DNA of 64,000 nt from Brevibacterium jeotgali (lineage in GTDB: Bacteria; Actinomycetota; Actinomycetes; Actinomycetales; Brevibacteriaceae). Under the pieces are notes generated by a model. It was given only the letters and a program-made list of their open reading frames with translations, was not told where the DNA came from and did no database searches. Positions 1 through 9,437 of this stretch are shown here, piece after piece. The stretch covers positions 186,001 to 250,000 of the forward strand of contig NZ_FXZM01000002.1 in assembly GCF_900169175.1 (NCBI RefSeq), in the 5' to 3' direction. The translations under genes and the position numbers were made by a program. Each line of letters starts with the position of its first letter. Position 1 is the first letter of the stretch.

Positions 1-390
1 CCACGACCAGCCGCCCCATGCGAGCACGGTGCCGAAGACCGCGGTGCCGAGGATGAGGAACCCGAGCAGCAGGCCGCGCTCCGTCCACGTGCCCCAGCGG
101 ACCCTGATCTCTCCGGACTCCTGCTTCGCCTGCCGCCACCGGGTCCAGCCCCAGACCGCGGCGGCGATGATGACGACCTGACGGGATGCGTTGCCGCCCA
201 GCCCCGCACCGATGCTCGCGCTCAGCAGGAGGATCGAACCGGTGATCTGGACGGGCCAGGACAGGATCGATCGACGCAGCGCCAGGAACACCGTCGCGAT
301 CGCGCAGATGTTGCCGATGAGGTCCGACCACGGGACCGGCACCCCCGCCAGCGTGAACACCGGCGTGTTGAGGAGGTCGAGGAGCTCCAC
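1..390 (-). CDS. pnuC: PnuC-family nicotinamide riboside/NMN transporter (3' end outside window)
   Basis: The first 130 codons are visible; the rest lies beyond the left edge. The protein is hydrophobic, with a PnuC-like opening: a short amphipathic start, then VPWSDLIGNICAIATVFLAL and a Trp-Pro pair (SWPVQI), followed by further membrane segments. PnuC proteins carry pyridine-nucleotide precursors across the cytoplasmic membrane by facilitated diffusion, with trapping by intracellular phosphorylation. The start is GTG at 390: rpe's TGA (396-394) is in the same frame just upstream, so no earlier start is possible. It follows rpe by 3 bases and is probably co-transcribed with it. The substrate (nicotinamide riboside or another vitamin) cannot be decided from this part. 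Confidence 0.8.
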   Translation of the reverse strand, partial: MELLDLLNTPVFTLAGVPVPWSDLIGNICAIATVFLALRRSILSWPVQITGSILLLSASIGAGLGGNASRQVVIIAAAVWGWTRWRQAKQESGEIRVRWGTWTERGLLLGFLILGTAVFGTVLAWGGWSW

Positions 391-393
391 GCG

Positions 394-1059
394 TCAGTCC
401 CGCTGCGCGCGTTCGGCCGCTGTCCTCAGCGAGGCGATCGCTGCGTCCGCGTCGTCCGCGCCGTAGACGGCGGAGCCCGCGACGAGCACGTTCGCGCCGG
501 CGTCGACCGCGCGATCGATCGTCGAGGCCGACACTCCGCCGTCCACCTGGAGCATGACGTCGAGCCCCGCCTCGCTGATCGCGTTGCGCATCCGGCGGAT
601 CTTCGGGAGGCAGACGTCGAGGAACTTCTGACCGCCGAATCCCGGTTCAACGGTCATGACGAGCACCTGATCGAACTCCGGCAGGAGATCGATGAGCGGT
701 TCGATCGGCGTCCCCGGACGCACGGCGATGCTGGCCCGGGCGCCCAGCCGACGCAGTTCACGTGCCAGGCGCACGGGTGCGGCGGCGGCCTCCGCGTGGA
801 ACGTGACGGACTCGCACCCGATCTCCGCGTACACGGGGGCCCACGTGTCGGGGTCCTCGATCATGAGGTGCGCGTCCAGCGGGATGGGCGACACGTCCCG
901 GATGCGTTCGACGACCGGCGGGCCGAACGTGAGGTTCGGCACGAAGTGGTTGTCCATGACGTCGACGTGCGCCATGTCCGCGCTGCTGATGCGGCTCAGC
1001 TCACCTGCGAGGTCGGCGAAGTCGGCGGAGAGGATGCTCGGATTGATGTGAATGCCCAC
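394..1059 (-). CDS. rpe: Ribulose-phosphate 3-epimerase
   Basis: Interconverts ribulose-5-phosphate and xylulose-5-phosphate in the pentose phosphate pathway, in the cytoplasm. At 221 aa it has the normal length. The N-terminus [13 protein letters not shown] and the metal/catalytic stretch [17 protein letters not shown] are diagnostic, and [12 protein letters not shown] and the C-terminal phosphate-binding VDGGVS are present. The start is GTG (1059). The stretch before it can be read either as a purine-rich ribosome-binding site or as a TAGGGT -10 box six bases upstream, so rpe may also be made from a leaderless mRNA. It lies 9 bases after rsmB and immediately before pnuC. Confidence 0.97.
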   Translation of the reverse strand: MGIHINPSILSADFADLAGELSRISSADMAHVDVMDNHFVPNLTFGPPVVERIRDVSPIPLDAHLMIEDPDTWAPVYAEIGCESVTFHAEAAAAPVRLARELRRLGARASIAVRPGTPIEPLIDLLPEFDQVLVMTVEPGFGGQKFLDVCLPKIRRMRNAISEAGLDVMLQVDGGVSASTIDRAVDAGANVLVAGSAVYGADDADAAIASLRTAAERAQRD

Positions 1060-1068
1060 GGACCCACC

Positions 1069-2529
1069 CTAGCGCCGCGCCAGCAGGGCGAGGAACATGG
1101 CGTCCGTGCCGTGGACGTCGGGCCACAGCTGGGCGAAGCGGCCCCCTCCGCGCGCAGCCGATGCGAAGGTCTCCGCCGAGCGTCCGGTGAGCTCCGACAG
1201 GATCGCCGGCGCATCGAGCAGCTCCACCTCACCGTCGCCGAGCACGTCATCGACGATCCCCGCGGTCTCCGCCCAGTGCGGTGAGCAGGTCGAGTACGCG
1301 ATGATCCCACCGGGCCGCGCCGCCGCGATGGCCGAGTGCAGCAGCTCCGTCTGGAGGGGCGCCAGGGCCGCCACGTCGTCGGGCCGCCTGCGCCACCGCG
1401 CCTCCGGGCGGCGCCGCAGGGCACCGAGGCCCGTGCAGGGCACGTCGACCAGCACGCCGGAGAACGTCCCGGCCTGGTCGCGTCCGACCGTCCTGCCGTC
1501 GGCGTGGACCGCCTCGACGATGCCCGCAGTGCCGGCGGTGGACTCGCGCACGAGCCGCGTCCGGTGCTCGGAGGAGTCGACAGCGCGCACACGGCCTCCG
1601 CGACCGGCGGCGACTGCTCCCAGCACTGCGGTCTTGCCGCCCGGTCCCGCACAGAGGTCGAGCCAGGTCGGTTCCGCAGTGGTGTCTGCGGCGGTGAGTG
1701 CGAGGGCGACGAGCTGTGAGCCCTGGTCCTGGACCCGCACGTGCGCGTCTGCGACGCCGGGGACGTCCCGCGGGTCGCCTGCTTCGAGCACCAGTCCGAT
1801 CGGCGACAGGTCCGCACGCGCCACCGGCAGATCGTCCACCGCGGTCAGTCCGTCCCGGTCCGCGAGGCCCGGCAGCGCTGCGAGGCTGACCTTCGCCGGA
1901 GCGTTGTCCGCCTCGAGCACGTCCTGCAGCGCCCCCTCCAGTCCGTCTCCCCCGCGTCCGTGTCCGCGCAGGGCGATCCGCAGCGCGCGCACGATCCACG
2001 CGGGGTGGGAGGTCCGCAGTGCGAGGGCCTCATCCGCGCCGCGGTCGGCCGTCAATCGCTCGATCCAGGTGTCCGCGTCGTGGGCGGACACACGGCGCAG
2101 CACGGCGTTCACGAGGCCGCTCGAGCGTCCGCCGCCCGCCCGTCGCAGCGCGTCCACGGTCTCGGAGACGGCCGCGTGGTCGGCCACCCGCATGTTCAGC
2201 AGCTGGTGGACGCCCATGCGGACGGCCGAGGCGGTGCGCGGGTCGAGATCGGCGGGATGTCTGTCCGCCGCCGCCTCCGCGACCGCATCGTAGAGGCCGA
2301 GGCCGCGCAGCGTCCCGTACGTCAGTTCGGTCGCGAGAGACGCGTCCCGTGGGTCCAGTCCCGCGTCCCGCAGGCGCGCGGGCAGCAGGAGGTTCGCGTA
2401 CGCGTCCGCCTCATCGACTTCGGTCAGGACGCCCAGGGCCACGTCCCGTGCCGATCGCCGCTCAGGCTCCCGTCGCCGAGGTCCCCCTCCGGCTCTGCTC
2501 TGCTTCCCGCTCCTGCGCTCACTCATCAT
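1069..2529 (-). CDS. rsmB: 16S rRNA m5C967 methyltransferase RsmB
   Basis: S-adenosylmethionine-dependent cytosine-5 methyltransferase acting on 16S rRNA. Residues ~27-155 form the NusB-like RNA-binding domain and the C-terminal half the Rossmann methyltransferase. The SAM motif DLCAGPGGKT is at 291-300; the two cysteines of the RNA m5C mechanism are Cys365 (DVPC) and Cys415 (STC). Length (486 aa) is normal for actinobacteria, with a basic, low-complexity N-terminal tail. The start ATG overlaps fmt's stop in an ATGA junction, so the two are likely translationally coupled; a second ATG follows directly and could also serve. Confidence 0.96.
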   Translation of the reverse strand: MMSERRSGKQSRAGGGPRRREPERRSARDVALGVLTEVDEADAYANLLLPARLRDAGLDPRDASLATELTYGTLRGLGLYDAVAEAAADRHPADLDPRTASAVRMGVHQLLNMRVADHAAVSETVDALRRAGGGRSSGLVNAVLRRVSAHDADTWIERLTADRGADEALALRTSHPAWIVRALRIALRGHGRGGDGLEGALQDVLEADNAPAKVSLAALPGLADRDGLTAVDDLPVARADLSPIGLVLEAGDPRDVPGVADAHVRVQDQGSQLVALALTAADTTAEPTWLDLCAGPGGKTAVLGAVAAGRGGRVRAVDSSEHRTRLVRESTAGTAGIVEAVHADGRTVGRDQAGTFSGVLVDVPCTGLGALRRRPEARWRRRPDDVAALAPLQTELLHSAIAAARPGGIIAYSTCSPHWAETAGIVDDVLGDGEVELLDAPAILSELTGRSAETFASAARGGGRFAQLWPDVHGTDAMFLALLARR

Positions 2530-3467
2530 GGCCTCCCGCTCTGCTCATCGTCGTCGCCGAGGTCGAAGACGGCGTCCGGTCTGCCGCGCAGGAAATCGGA
2601 GGCGTCCATCATCGGCCTGCCGAAGGGCTGGATGCCGGCCACCCGCACGGCCCCGTCGCCCGTGCCCAGGACGACTCCGTCCTCGGTCGCGGCGATCTCG
2701 CCCGGGCGGGGCGCGATGTCCCCGGGTCGGGCCTCCGAGAGTCCCGCGATCTTGGTCCGCCGGCCCTCGATCGTCGCCCAGGCACCGGGAGAGGGCGACA
2801 CGCCCCGGAAGCGGCCCAGGACCTCTGCGGCCGGGCGGGACAGGTCGAGCCGAGCCTCATCGGGATCGATCTTCGCCGCGTGGCTCGCGTCGCCGGCCTG
2901 CGGGGTCAGGTGGAAATCCCCCGTCGCGAGGCGGCTGAACGCAGACCGGAGGAGTCCTGCGCCCTGTTCCGCATAGGAGGCGAGCACGGAGCCCGCATCG
3001 GCGGCCGGCAGGTCGAGGGAGCGCTGCAGAAGCACGGGTCCGGTGTCCATCCCCTCATCGATCTGGAAGACGGTGAGCCCGGAGTGCGTGCGTCCGTCCA
3101 TGAGGGCGCGCTGCACGGGTGCCGCACCGCGATACTGCGGCAGCAGCGAGAAGTGCAGGTTGAACCAGCCGAGCCGGGACGTCGCCAGAGCGCGGGGACC
3201 GGCGATCGCGCCGAATGCGACGACGGCTACGGCATCGGCATGGAGCTCTTCGAGCCGCTCCAGCACGTCGCCGCGCAGGCGCGCCGCCTCCAGGATCGGC
3301 AGGCCGAGCTCCTGGGCCCGGTGCTTGACGGGGCTGGGCGTCAGGACGCGCCTGCGCCCGACGGGAGCGTCCGGCCGGGTCAGCACGCTCACGATCTCGT
3401 GGTCGGCATGCAGGGCATCAAGGGACGGGACTGCGGCGGGCGGGGTACCGGCGAAGACGATTCTCAC
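2526..3467 (-). CDS. fmt: Methionyl-tRNA formyltransferase
   Basis: Formylates Met-tRNA(fMet) using 10-formyl-tetrahydrofolate, for translation initiation. The N-terminus MRIVFAGTP, the folate-binding NLHFSLLPQYRGAAP region and catalytic Asn103, His105 and Asp141 (DTG) identify it; the C-terminal domain follows from about residue 205. Length 313 aa is typical. The start is GTG at 3467; no Shine-Dalgarno precedes it, but TAGACT (3475-3480) lies exactly seven bases upstream, so fmt is probably transcribed from its own promoter as a leaderless mRNA even though it also follows priA by only 27 bases. It is translationally coupled to rsmB. Confidence 0.97.
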   Translation of the reverse strand: MRIVFAGTPPAAVPSLDALHADHEIVSVLTRPDAPVGRRRVLTPSPVKHRAQELGLPILEAARLRGDVLERLEELHADAVAVVAFGAIAGPRALATSRLGWFNLHFSLLPQYRGAAPVQRALMDGRTHSGLTVFQIDEGMDTGPVLLQRSLDLPAADAGSVLASYAEQGAGLLRSAFSRLATGDFHLTPQAGDASHAAKIDPDEARLDLSRPAAEVLGRFRGVSPSPGAWATIEGRRTKIAGLSEARPGDIAPRPGEIAATEDGVVLGTGDGAVRVAGIQPFGRPMMDASDFLRGRPDAVFDLGDDDEQSGRP

Positions 3468-3474
3468 GACGGAC

Positions 3475-3480
3475 AGTCTA
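3475..3480 (-). promoter_or_regulatory. -10 box (TAGACT) of a likely leaderless fmt promoter
   Basis: TAGACT is followed by seven bases (GTCCGTC) and then fmt's GTG. A start point 6-8 bases after a -10 hexamer would put the mRNA 5' end at the start codon. No convincing -35 is visible. Inference from position and from the same arrangement at aroC and the gene ending at 34095. Confidence 0.5.
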
Positions 3481-3494
3481 GGGCCGCGGCAGTC

Positions 3495-5594
3495 TCAGAG
3501 CGCGCTGACCGGGTCCAGGACGTGCCGGACCACGTCCGCACCGGTCGCGGACCGGTGCACGGCGATCGTCCGCAGCGCTGCGGAGACCGCGGTGGAGTCC
3601 GTCAGCCCGAAGGCGAGCAGACGCGTGTGCGCGTCGTCCTCGCCGTCCTCGACGAGCAGCGGTGAGAGGATGCCCTCTCCGAGCTCTGCGGTCAGCCGGC
3701 CGAGCACGTCGAGGACCTCGCGGCGCGGACCGGTGAGGCGCAGGGTCCGCACGACCGGAGGCAGCCGTGTCGAGCGTCGGTCCGCGAGCTCGGCGTGTGC
3801 GAAGCGGACCGGGTCGAAGGTCTGGAGCACGCGCACGACGATGTCCGTGTCGTCGAGCACCAGCGCGCGGCCGCCGTCCGCGGACGCCCGGACCAGTGCG
3901 AGGGCCCGCAGTCGGCGCGCGATGGCGCGTCCCACCCCGTCCAGGCCGGGCCCGGGCCAGAGGGAGTCGAGCAGCACCGCCGCGGCGTAGCCCCCCTCCG
4001 CATACGGCTCCGCCCCCGTCGTCGCGACGACGACGGCCTGCTGAGGGCCGACCGACCCCACGATGTCCTCTCCGCCGGAGCGGATGACCGGCACGTCGGC
4101 GAACGCGCGCTGCAGTTCCTCCACCGTGCGCTCGAGGCCGCGGACGACCGCGCGCACCCGGGTCGCTCCGCAGCGCTGGCACGGGCAGCGTTCCTCGCGC
4201 AGACCGCACCCGGCGCACGCGAACGGCCCTCCGGCCCCGGCGGCGGACAGCTTCCGACCGCACTGCGGACAGTCCAGCAGATCACCGCACCGTGCGCAGG
4301 CGACGACGGGGAGGTAGCCGGCACGCGGCACCTGGACGAGCACCGGGCCGTGAGCGGTCTCACGCCTGCTGCGTCCCAGCGCCCCCCGCAGCACCTCGAA
4401 CGCCTCCGGCGGCATACGCTCTGGAGCCCCGTCGGCGTGGGGCAGCAGGACGAGCGGGGCCGTCATCCTGCGGTCCTCGCGGGCCATGTCGATCGACCCC
4501 ACCCAGCCGGACTCGACCAGGCGCTGCACTTCGACGGTGCGCGTGTGGTCGAGCAGGAGCAGCGCCGCACCGGTCTGGCGCACGCGCACGAGGCAGGTCT
4601 CGCGGGCATGCGGGTAGGGCGCGCGCTGCTCGGCGTAGTGGTCGCTGCCGTCATCCATGAGGAGGACGAGCGCCAGATCGTCGAGGGGCGCGAAGGCGGC
4701 GGCACGCGTGCCGATCACCAGGCGGGCCGCGCCGCCGTGGGCCCGGACCCACGCGGACCATCGTGCCTGCGGCCCCTGATCCGCCGACAGGCGGACGGTA
4801 TGGGGCGCCAGGGGTCCGAGCCGGGCGGACAGCGCGTCGAGCTCGCGGTGGTCGGGCACCAGCCAGAGGACTGACCGGCCCGCGGCCACCGCGATCGCCG
4901 CTGCCCGCAGCCCCGCACTGATCCACCCGGTGCCCGGCTCGCCCCCCGGAGTCAGCGCGTACGCGGCGCGGGGGCCGTCCTGGTCCGTGTCGTCCTGGAC
5001 CGTGTCGTCCTGGTCCGTGTCGACGGCTGTCGGGCTGAGCCACTCCGACAGTGCCGCGAGATAGACCTCATACGACGCGGGCGCTCCGGACGGCACCGGG
5101 AACTCGTCGGGTCCCGGCACCGGCGGAGGCTCCTCGTGGTGATGGGCGACGGCGGTGAGCGCCGTGCGCTCCCCGGCTGCATGGCGGGGCGGCACTGCGA
5201 GCCGCAGGACATCCGGCAGCGACCCCGCCCAGCGGTCCGCGACCTCGCGCACCAGCGGCATGAGCCGGTCGTCAGCCACCGGCAGCGGCGAGACCACGCG
5301 CTCGAGCGGAGCGATCTCCCCCGCCACGTCCGTGTCCGCAGCACGCGCCAGGAGGAAGCCGGAGACGAGACGACCGGAGAAGCGGACGCGGACACGCACG
5401 CCGGGGACGGCCTCGGCGTCCTGTGCCTGTGTCACGCCGTAGTCGAAGGGGCGCGCGAGGTGCGGGACGGCGGTCTCGAGCAGGACGCGCGCGACGGGGC
5501 GCGCCGCGGCTGGGGACGCTCCGCCCCGCAGCCTGATTCCCGTGCCGTCCGATGCGGGCTCCCCCTCGCCCAGGAGCGACGGCTGGGAGTCCAT
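3495..5594 (-). CDS. priA: PriA-family primosomal protein with decayed helicase motifs
   Basis: The replication-restart factor of the PriA family (699 aa). The C-terminal half keeps the paired zinc-binding cysteines (CARC, CPQC, CAGC, CPCQRC, around residues 435-475). The ATPase core is degenerate: where a Walker A GxxGxGKT is expected there is TPGGEPGTGW with no lysine, and the usual DEEH box reads LLMDDGSDHY. Loss of these motifs is a known feature of actinobacterial PriA, which is therefore thought to act as a DNA-binding scaffold rather than a helicase. I start it at the ATG at 5594, which overlaps metK's TGA by one base (TGATG); an upstream in-frame extension lies wholly within metK and is unlikely. 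Confidence 0.9.
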   Translation of the reverse strand: MDSQPSLLGEGEPASDGTGIRLRGGASPAAARPVARVLLETAVPHLARPFDYGVTQAQDAEAVPGVRVRVRFSGRLVSGFLLARAADTDVAGEIAPLERVVSPLPVADDRLMPLVREVADRWAGSLPDVLRLAVPPRHAAGERTALTAVAHHHEEPPPVPGPDEFPVPSGAPASYEVYLAALSEWLSPTAVDTDQDDTVQDDTDQDGPRAAYALTPGGEPGTGWISAGLRAAAIAVAAGRSVLWLVPDHRELDALSARLGPLAPHTVRLSADQGPQARWSAWVRAHGGAARLVIGTRAAAFAPLDDLALVLLMDDGSDHYAEQRAPYPHARETCLVRVRQTGAALLLLDHTRTVEVQRLVESGWVGSIDMAREDRRMTAPLVLLPHADGAPERMPPEAFEVLRGALGRSRRETAHGPVLVQVPRAGYLPVVACARCGDLLDCPQCGRKLSAAGAGGPFACAGCGLREERCPCQRCGATRVRAVVRGLERTVEELQRAFADVPVIRSGGEDIVGSVGPQQAVVVATTGAEPYAEGGYAAAVLLDSLWPGPGLDGVGRAIARRLRALALVRASADGGRALVLDDTDIVVRVLQTFDPVRFAHAELADRRSTRLPPVVRTLRLTGPRREVLDVLGRLTAELGEGILSPLLVEDGEDDAHTRLLAFGLTDSTAVSAALRTIAVHRSATGADVVRHVLDPVSAL

Positions 5595-6796
5595 CAGCCG
5601 ACGAGCGCCGCGAGAGCCTCCGCCTTGTCGGTGCGCTCCCACGTGAACGCGTCGCCCGTGCGGCCGAAGTGCCCGTACGTCGCTGTCTGCGAGTAGATGG
5701 GGCGGATGAGATCGAGTGCGCGGATGATCTCTGCAGGACGCAGGGGGAAGACCTCGCGGATGGCGGAGGCGATCCGCTCCGGATCCGCCTGCTCCGTGCC
5801 GAAGGTCTCGACGTAGAGGCCCACCGGCTCGCTGCGGCCGATCGCGTACGCGACCTGGACCTCCGCGCGCTTCGCGAGGCCTGCGGCCACGACGTTCTTC
5901 GCCACCCAGCGCATCGCGTACGCGGCGGAGCGGTCGACCTTCGACGGGTCCTTGCCGGAGAACGCGCCGCCTCCGTGTCGGGCGAACCCGCCGTATGTGT
6001 CGACGATGATCTTGCGACCGGTCAGGCCGGCGTCGCCCATCGGGCCGCCGATCACGAAGTCGCCCGCCGGGTTGATGAAGTACTCCGTCCCGGAGGCGTC
6101 GAGCGAGAAGTCTGCGAGCACGGGGCCGATCACCGCCTCATGCATGTCCGCGCTCAGCTGGGCGTGCGTGTAGTCCCGGGCGTGCTGGGTGGAGACCACC
6201 ACTGCTTCGAGGGACACCGCCGATTCGCCGTCGTAGCCGATCGTCACCTGTGTCTTGCCGTCGGGCCGCAGGTGGGGCAGCACACCCTGCTTGCGGACCT
6301 GGGACAGCTGCTCCGAGAGGCGGTGTGCGAGGTGGATGGGCAGCGGCATGAGCACGTCCGTGGAATCGTCCGCATACCCGAACATGAGGCCCTGGTCACC
6401 GGCGCCCAGGGACGTGCCGTGGTCGGTGTCGTCAGACGTGCCCGAACGACGTTCGTAGGAGGTCGTGATCCCCGCACTGATGTCCGAGGACTGCGCACCG
6501 ATCGAGACGGAGACACCGCAGCTGTGGCCGTCGAAGCCCTTGTCGGAGGAGTCGTACCCGATGCCGGTGATCGTGTCCCTCACGATGTTCGCCACGTCCG
6601 CGTACGCGGAGGAGGTCACCTCACCCGCGACGTGGACGAGCCCCGTCGTCACGAGAGTCTCCACGGCGACCTTCGAGGTCGGATCCTGCCGGAGGAGCTC
6701 GTCGAGGACCGCATCGCTGATCTGATCGCAGATCTTGTCGGGATGGCCCTCGGTGACGGATTCGGACGTGAAGTGGCGGAGCTGGGGAGAAGTCAC
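5594..6796 (-). CDS. metK: S-adenosylmethionine synthase
   Basis: Makes SAM from methionine and ATP; SAM feeds the methyltransferases encoded nearby (rsmB, rsmE). The 400-aa length is normal. [12 protein letters not shown] at 17-28 (ATP/metal site), GAGDQG at 131-136 (methionine-binding loop) and [16 protein letters not shown] (third signature, around 270-285) are all intact. Start GTG at 6796 with AGGA about eight bases upstream. It lies 9 bases after coaBC and overlaps priA by one base. I looked for a SAM riboswitch ahead of it and there is no room for one. Confidence 0.98.
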   Translation of the reverse strand: MTSPQLRHFTSESVTEGHPDKICDQISDAVLDELLRQDPTSKVAVETLVTTGLVHVAGEVTSSAYADVANIVRDTITGIGYDSSDKGFDGHSCGVSVSIGAQSSDISAGITTSYERRSGTSDDTDHGTSLGAGDQGLMFGYADDSTDVLMPLPIHLAHRLSEQLSQVRKQGVLPHLRPDGKTQVTIGYDGESAVSLEAVVVSTQHARDYTHAQLSADMHEAVIGPVLADFSLDASGTEYFINPAGDFVIGGPMGDAGLTGRKIIVDTYGGFARHGGGAFSGKDPSKVDRSAAYAMRWVAKNVVAAGLAKRAEVQVAYAIGRSEPVGLYVETFGTEQADPERIASAIREVFPLRPAEIIRALDLIRPIYSQTATYGHFGRTGDAFTWERTDKAEALAALVG

Positions 6797-6805
6797 CTGG
6801 TGATC

Positions 6806-8068
6806 CTATCGACTGCGTTCGGCCGCGACTGCGGCGATGACATCCTTCGACACGTCCGCCTTCGACCCCTCGCTGCGTGTCACTTCCTCCGCACCGCCGG
6901 TGCCGGCGCGGTAGACGACCACGGCGTTGTCGTCCCTGCCGAAGGCGCGGTCTCCGGAGACGTCGTTGAAGACGAGGAGGTCACAGCCCTTCCGGAGCAG
7001 CTTCGCCTGCGCGAGCGACTCCGCTGAGCCGTCGTGCGAACCGGTCTCTGCCGCGAAGCCCACGAGCAGCTGACCCGTGCGGGCGCGTCCGGCATCGCGG
7101 AGCTCGACGAGGCCGCGGAGGATGTCAGGGTTCTCGACCAGGGCGATCGTGAGGTCGTCACCCGACTTCTTCATCTTGTGCTCTGCTGCTGCGGCGGGCC
7201 GGTAATCGGCGACTGCGGCGGCCATGATGATCACATCGGCGTGGGATGCATGCGCCGCGCACGCCGCCTCGAGCTCTGCTGTGGTGTTCACCTGCTCGAC
7301 CGCCACAGCGGCGGGGAGCTCTGCGAGCACGCCGGAATCGACGTTCGCAGCGATGAGGGTCGCCTGTGCGCCGGCCGCCGCGGCCGCCGCGACCAGTGCC
7401 GCCCCCTGCTTCCCGGAGGAGCGGTTGCCCAGGAAGCGGACGGGATCGAGCGGTTCGCGCGTTCCGCCCGCGCTCACGACGACCGCAGCGCCTGCGAGTG
7501 GGCCGTGAGCGCTGGGAGAGTCCTGCGGCCCGGGTGCCGCAGACCGTCCGGTCGCCGCGAGGGCCGTCCGGATGATGTCATCGGGCTCCGGCAGCCGACC
7601 GGGACCGGTGTCCGCACCCGTGAGACGGCCGGAGGCCGGTTCGATGACAGTCCACCCGCGGGCGCGCAGCGCTGCCACGTTGTCGACCGTCGCGGCGTTG
7701 AACCACATCTCCGTATGCATGGCGGGCGCGACGACCACGGGACACGTGGCCGTGAGAAGTGTGGCGGTGAGGAGGTCATCGGCCATGCCTCCGCGTGCGC
7801 GGGCCAGCAGATCCGCGGTCGCCGGGGCGACGACGACCAGATCCGCCTCGTGCCCGATCCGCACGTGCTCCACGTTCTCGACGCCCTCGAACACGGTGGT
7901 GGAGACGGGTTCGCCGCTCAGTGCCTCCCACGTGGGAGCACCCACGAAGCGGAGCGCGGCCTCGGTCGGCACCACGCGCACGGCATGGCCGCGCTCGCGC
8001 AGGCCCCGGAGCACATGTGCGGCCTTGTACGCCGCGATGCCCCCGGTCACACCGAGGACGACCCTCAT
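6806..8068 (-). CDS. coaBC: Bifunctional phosphopantothenoylcysteine decarboxylase / phosphopantothenate-cysteine ligase
   Basis: Carries out two successive steps of coenzyme A synthesis. CoaC (flavoprotein decarboxylase) covers residues 1-190, with the FMN-binding [11 protein letters not shown] start, His68 as the probable catalytic histidine and PAMH at 115-118. The substrate clamp reads [12 protein letters not shown] (147-158); it lacks the cysteine seen in E. coli Dfp, as in mycobacterial CoaBC. CoaB (ligase) starts near residue 196 ([22 protein letters not shown]) and contains AAAVADYRP and the K-MKK nucleotide-binding region. The ATG overlaps rpoZ's stop (ATGA). Confidence 0.97.
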   Translation of the reverse strand: MRVVLGVTGGIAAYKAAHVLRGLRERGHAVRVVPTEAALRFVGAPTWEALSGEPVSTTVFEGVENVEHVRIGHEADLVVVAPATADLLARARGGMADDLLTATLLTATCPVVVAPAMHTEMWFNAATVDNVAALRARGWTVIEPASGRLTGADTGPGRLPEPDDIIRTALAATGRSAAPGPQDSPSAHGPLAGAAVVVSAGGTREPLDPVRFLGNRSSGKQGAALVAAAAAAGAQATLIAANVDSGVLAELPAAVAVEQVNTTAELEAACAAHASHADVIIMAAAVADYRPAAAAEHKMKKSGDDLTIALVENPDILRGLVELRDAGRARTGQLLVGFAAETGSHDGSAESLAQAKLLRKGCDLLVFNDVSGDRAFGRDDNAVVVYRAGTGGAEEVTRSEGSKADVSKDVIAAVAAERSR

Positions 8069-8442
8069 TCCGTGCCGGCCTCCGGTGCGGGCTCCTCAGA
8101 GATCGGAGACGCGAACGCGTCGGCGCCGAACGCCTCGTCGTAGGCGAAGTTGTGGGGGTGCTCGATGTCCGCCACCGGAGCGAAGTCGGCCTCCGTGGGC
8201 TCACGCATGATGAGCTTGCCCTCGTGGATCTCGCGCAGTGCGATCGACAGCGACTTCTCGTTCGCCTCAGGCGTGACGAGCGGCCCCACGTTCTCGAGCA
8301 GGCCCTCCTGCAGCTGTGCGTAGTACGAGTTGATCTGGCGGGCGCGGCGCGAGCTCTGGACCACGAGCTCGTACTTCGAATCCGTCACGGCGAGCAGGTC
8401 GTCGATCGGCGGGAAGGTGATTCCCTCGGGTGTGTGTACCAC
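8065..8442 (-). CDS. rpoZ: RNA polymerase omega subunit
   Basis: Small RNA polymerase assembly subunit. Conserved actinobacterial core: [20 protein letters not shown] then [23 protein letters not shown], with an acidic C-terminal tail. I chose GTG at 8442 because GAGGGAGAG lies 3-8 bases upstream and homologues begin shortly before the PEGIT segment; an earlier GTG at 8472 would add ten residues without a good ribosome-binding site. The length is then 125 aa. It overlaps coaBC by four bases, and a TAGACT box plus a small hairpin lie between gmk and this gene. Confidence 0.93.
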   Translation of the reverse strand: MVHTPEGITFPPIDDLLAVTDSKYELVVQSSRRARQINSYYAQLQEGLLENVGPLVTPEANEKSLSIALREIHEGKLIMREPTEADFAPVADIEHPHNFAYDEAFGADAFASPISEEPAPEAGTE

Positions 8443-8502
8443 TGACTCTCCCTCTGGTTCGGGTGCGCGCACGACCGTCGGGCCGTGCGGTGAATGGGTG
8501 TG

Positions 8503-8521
8503 CCGACCCTAGGCGGGTCGG
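8503..8521 (-). terminator. Hairpin between gmk and rpoZ (partial terminator or attenuator)
   Basis: Perfect 7-bp stem CCGACCC/GGGTCGG with a five-base loop, overlapping gmk's final codons and stop, with no U-run after it. It lies downstream of a TAGACT box and upstream of rpoZ, so it would sit near the 5' end of an rpoZ transcript or at the 3' end of a gmk transcript. Function inferred only. Confidence 0.35.
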
Positions 8522-9069
8522 GAGACTCCCATCAAGTCTACTAGCTCCTCCGCGGCTCGATGCACATCGTGGTTGACGATGGTGACATCGAACTCGGCCT
8601 CGGCGGCGAGCTCCTGCTCCGCGGTCGCGAGCCTGCGCTGCTGCTCCACCGTCGATTCCGTTCCCCGTCCCACGAGACGGCGCACCAGCTCGTCCCATGT
8701 GGGCGGTGCCAGGAACACGAACAGGGCGTCGGGCATCGCCTCACGCACCTGCCGTGCTCCCTGGAGGTCGATCTCGAGAAGGGGCGAGCCCCCGGCCGCG
8801 ATCTGCTCATCGACGGGACCGCGCGGCGTGCCGTAGCGGTTGCGTCCGTGGACCACCGCGTACTCGAGCAGCTCGCCCTCGGCGATCATCCGGTCGAACT
8901 GCTCATCGCTCACGAATCGGTAGTGCACGCCGTCGACCTCCCCCGGGCGTGGGGCGCGTGTCGTCGCCGACACGGAGAACCAGACGTCCGGGAACGCCTC
9001 GCGGACACGCGCACTCACGGTGCCCTTGCCGACGGCGGTCGGACCCGCGAGGACGGTGAGGCGGCTCAT
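8509..9069 (-). CDS. gmk: Guanylate kinase
   Basis: Phosphorylates GMP to GDP in the cytoplasm. P-loop GPTAVGKGT at residues 9-17; the GMP-binding region [23 protein letters not shown] contains the expected Arg and Tyr residues; the lid is followed by the conserved end [13 protein letters not shown]. 186 aa, normal length. It forms the classical actinobacterial trio mihF-gmk-rpoZ and overlaps mihF by four bases (ATGA). Confidence 0.98.
   Translation of the reverse strand: MSRLTVLAGPTAVGKGTVSARVREAFPDVWFSVSATTRAPRPGEVDGVHYRFVSDEQFDRMIAEGELLEYAVVHGRNRYGTPRGPVDEQIAAGGSPLLEIDLQGARQVREAMPDALFVFLAPPTWDELVRRLVGRGTESTVEQQRRLATAEQELAAEAEFDVTIVNHDVHRAAEELVDLMGVSRPA
8535..8540 (-). promoter_or_regulatory. 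-10 box (TAGACT) for rpoZ, inside the end of gmk
   Basis: TAGACT lies inside gmk's last codons (Val-Asp-Leu region). A start about seven bases later would give rpoZ-coaBC-metK a leader of roughly 85 bases containing the 8503-8521 hairpin. No clear -35. It matches the box seen before other genes here. Confidence 0.35.
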
Positions 9070-9380
9070 CCGGCGAAGCGGTCCAGCAGAGCGGCGCGCT
9101 GGTGCACACCCAGCCCCTTGATGCGACGTGAGGCTGCGATGCCGAACTCCTCCATGAGTGCTGTCGCACGACGGTCGCCCACACCCGGAAGGGAGCGCAG
9201 GAGGTCGTGGACCTTCATCTTGCTGAGAGATTCGTCTGCCGCTGCTCTCTCGAGCACAGCGGCAAGAGTCGTCTCACCGTTCTTCAGGGCCGCCTTGACC
9301 TCGGCGCGCGCCTGTCTGGCTGCGAACGCCTTGTCGAGGGCGGCTTCCCTCTCCTGCGGGGTCAGCTGCGGAAGTGCCAC
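9066..9380 (-). CDS. mihF: Mycobacterial-type integration host factor (mIHF)
   Basis: Actinobacterial nucleoid-associated protein that binds and bends DNA, unrelated to E. coli IHF. The 104-aa protein has a helical, charged N-terminus and a helix-two-turn-helix with [18 protein letters not shown] (PGVG at 65-68). It sits immediately upstream of gmk, its usual position. Start GTG at 9380, preceded by GAGGAG about eight bases upstream. A TAGACT box at pyrF's stop codon suggests that it also has its own promoter rather than depending only on the pyrimidine operon. Confidence 0.96.
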   Translation of the reverse strand: MALPQLTPQEREAALDKAFAARQARAEVKAALKNGETTLAAVLERAAADESLSKMKVHDLLRSLPGVGDRRATALMEEFGIAASRRIKGLGVHQRAALLDRFAG

Positions 9381-9437
9381 GGCAGTGTCTCCTCGTCCGG
9401 GGGTCCGGTGAGCCTCCGCCTGGAGGCTCTCGTCGGC

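Noticed and set aside
6797-6805. Possible SAM riboswitch before metK
   Set aside because: Only nine bases separate coaBC from metK, so no aptamer can fit.
8440-8472. Upstream GTG (8472) as the rpoZ start
   Set aside because: It has no ribosome-binding site, while GTG 8442 has GAGGGAGAG and fits homologue length.
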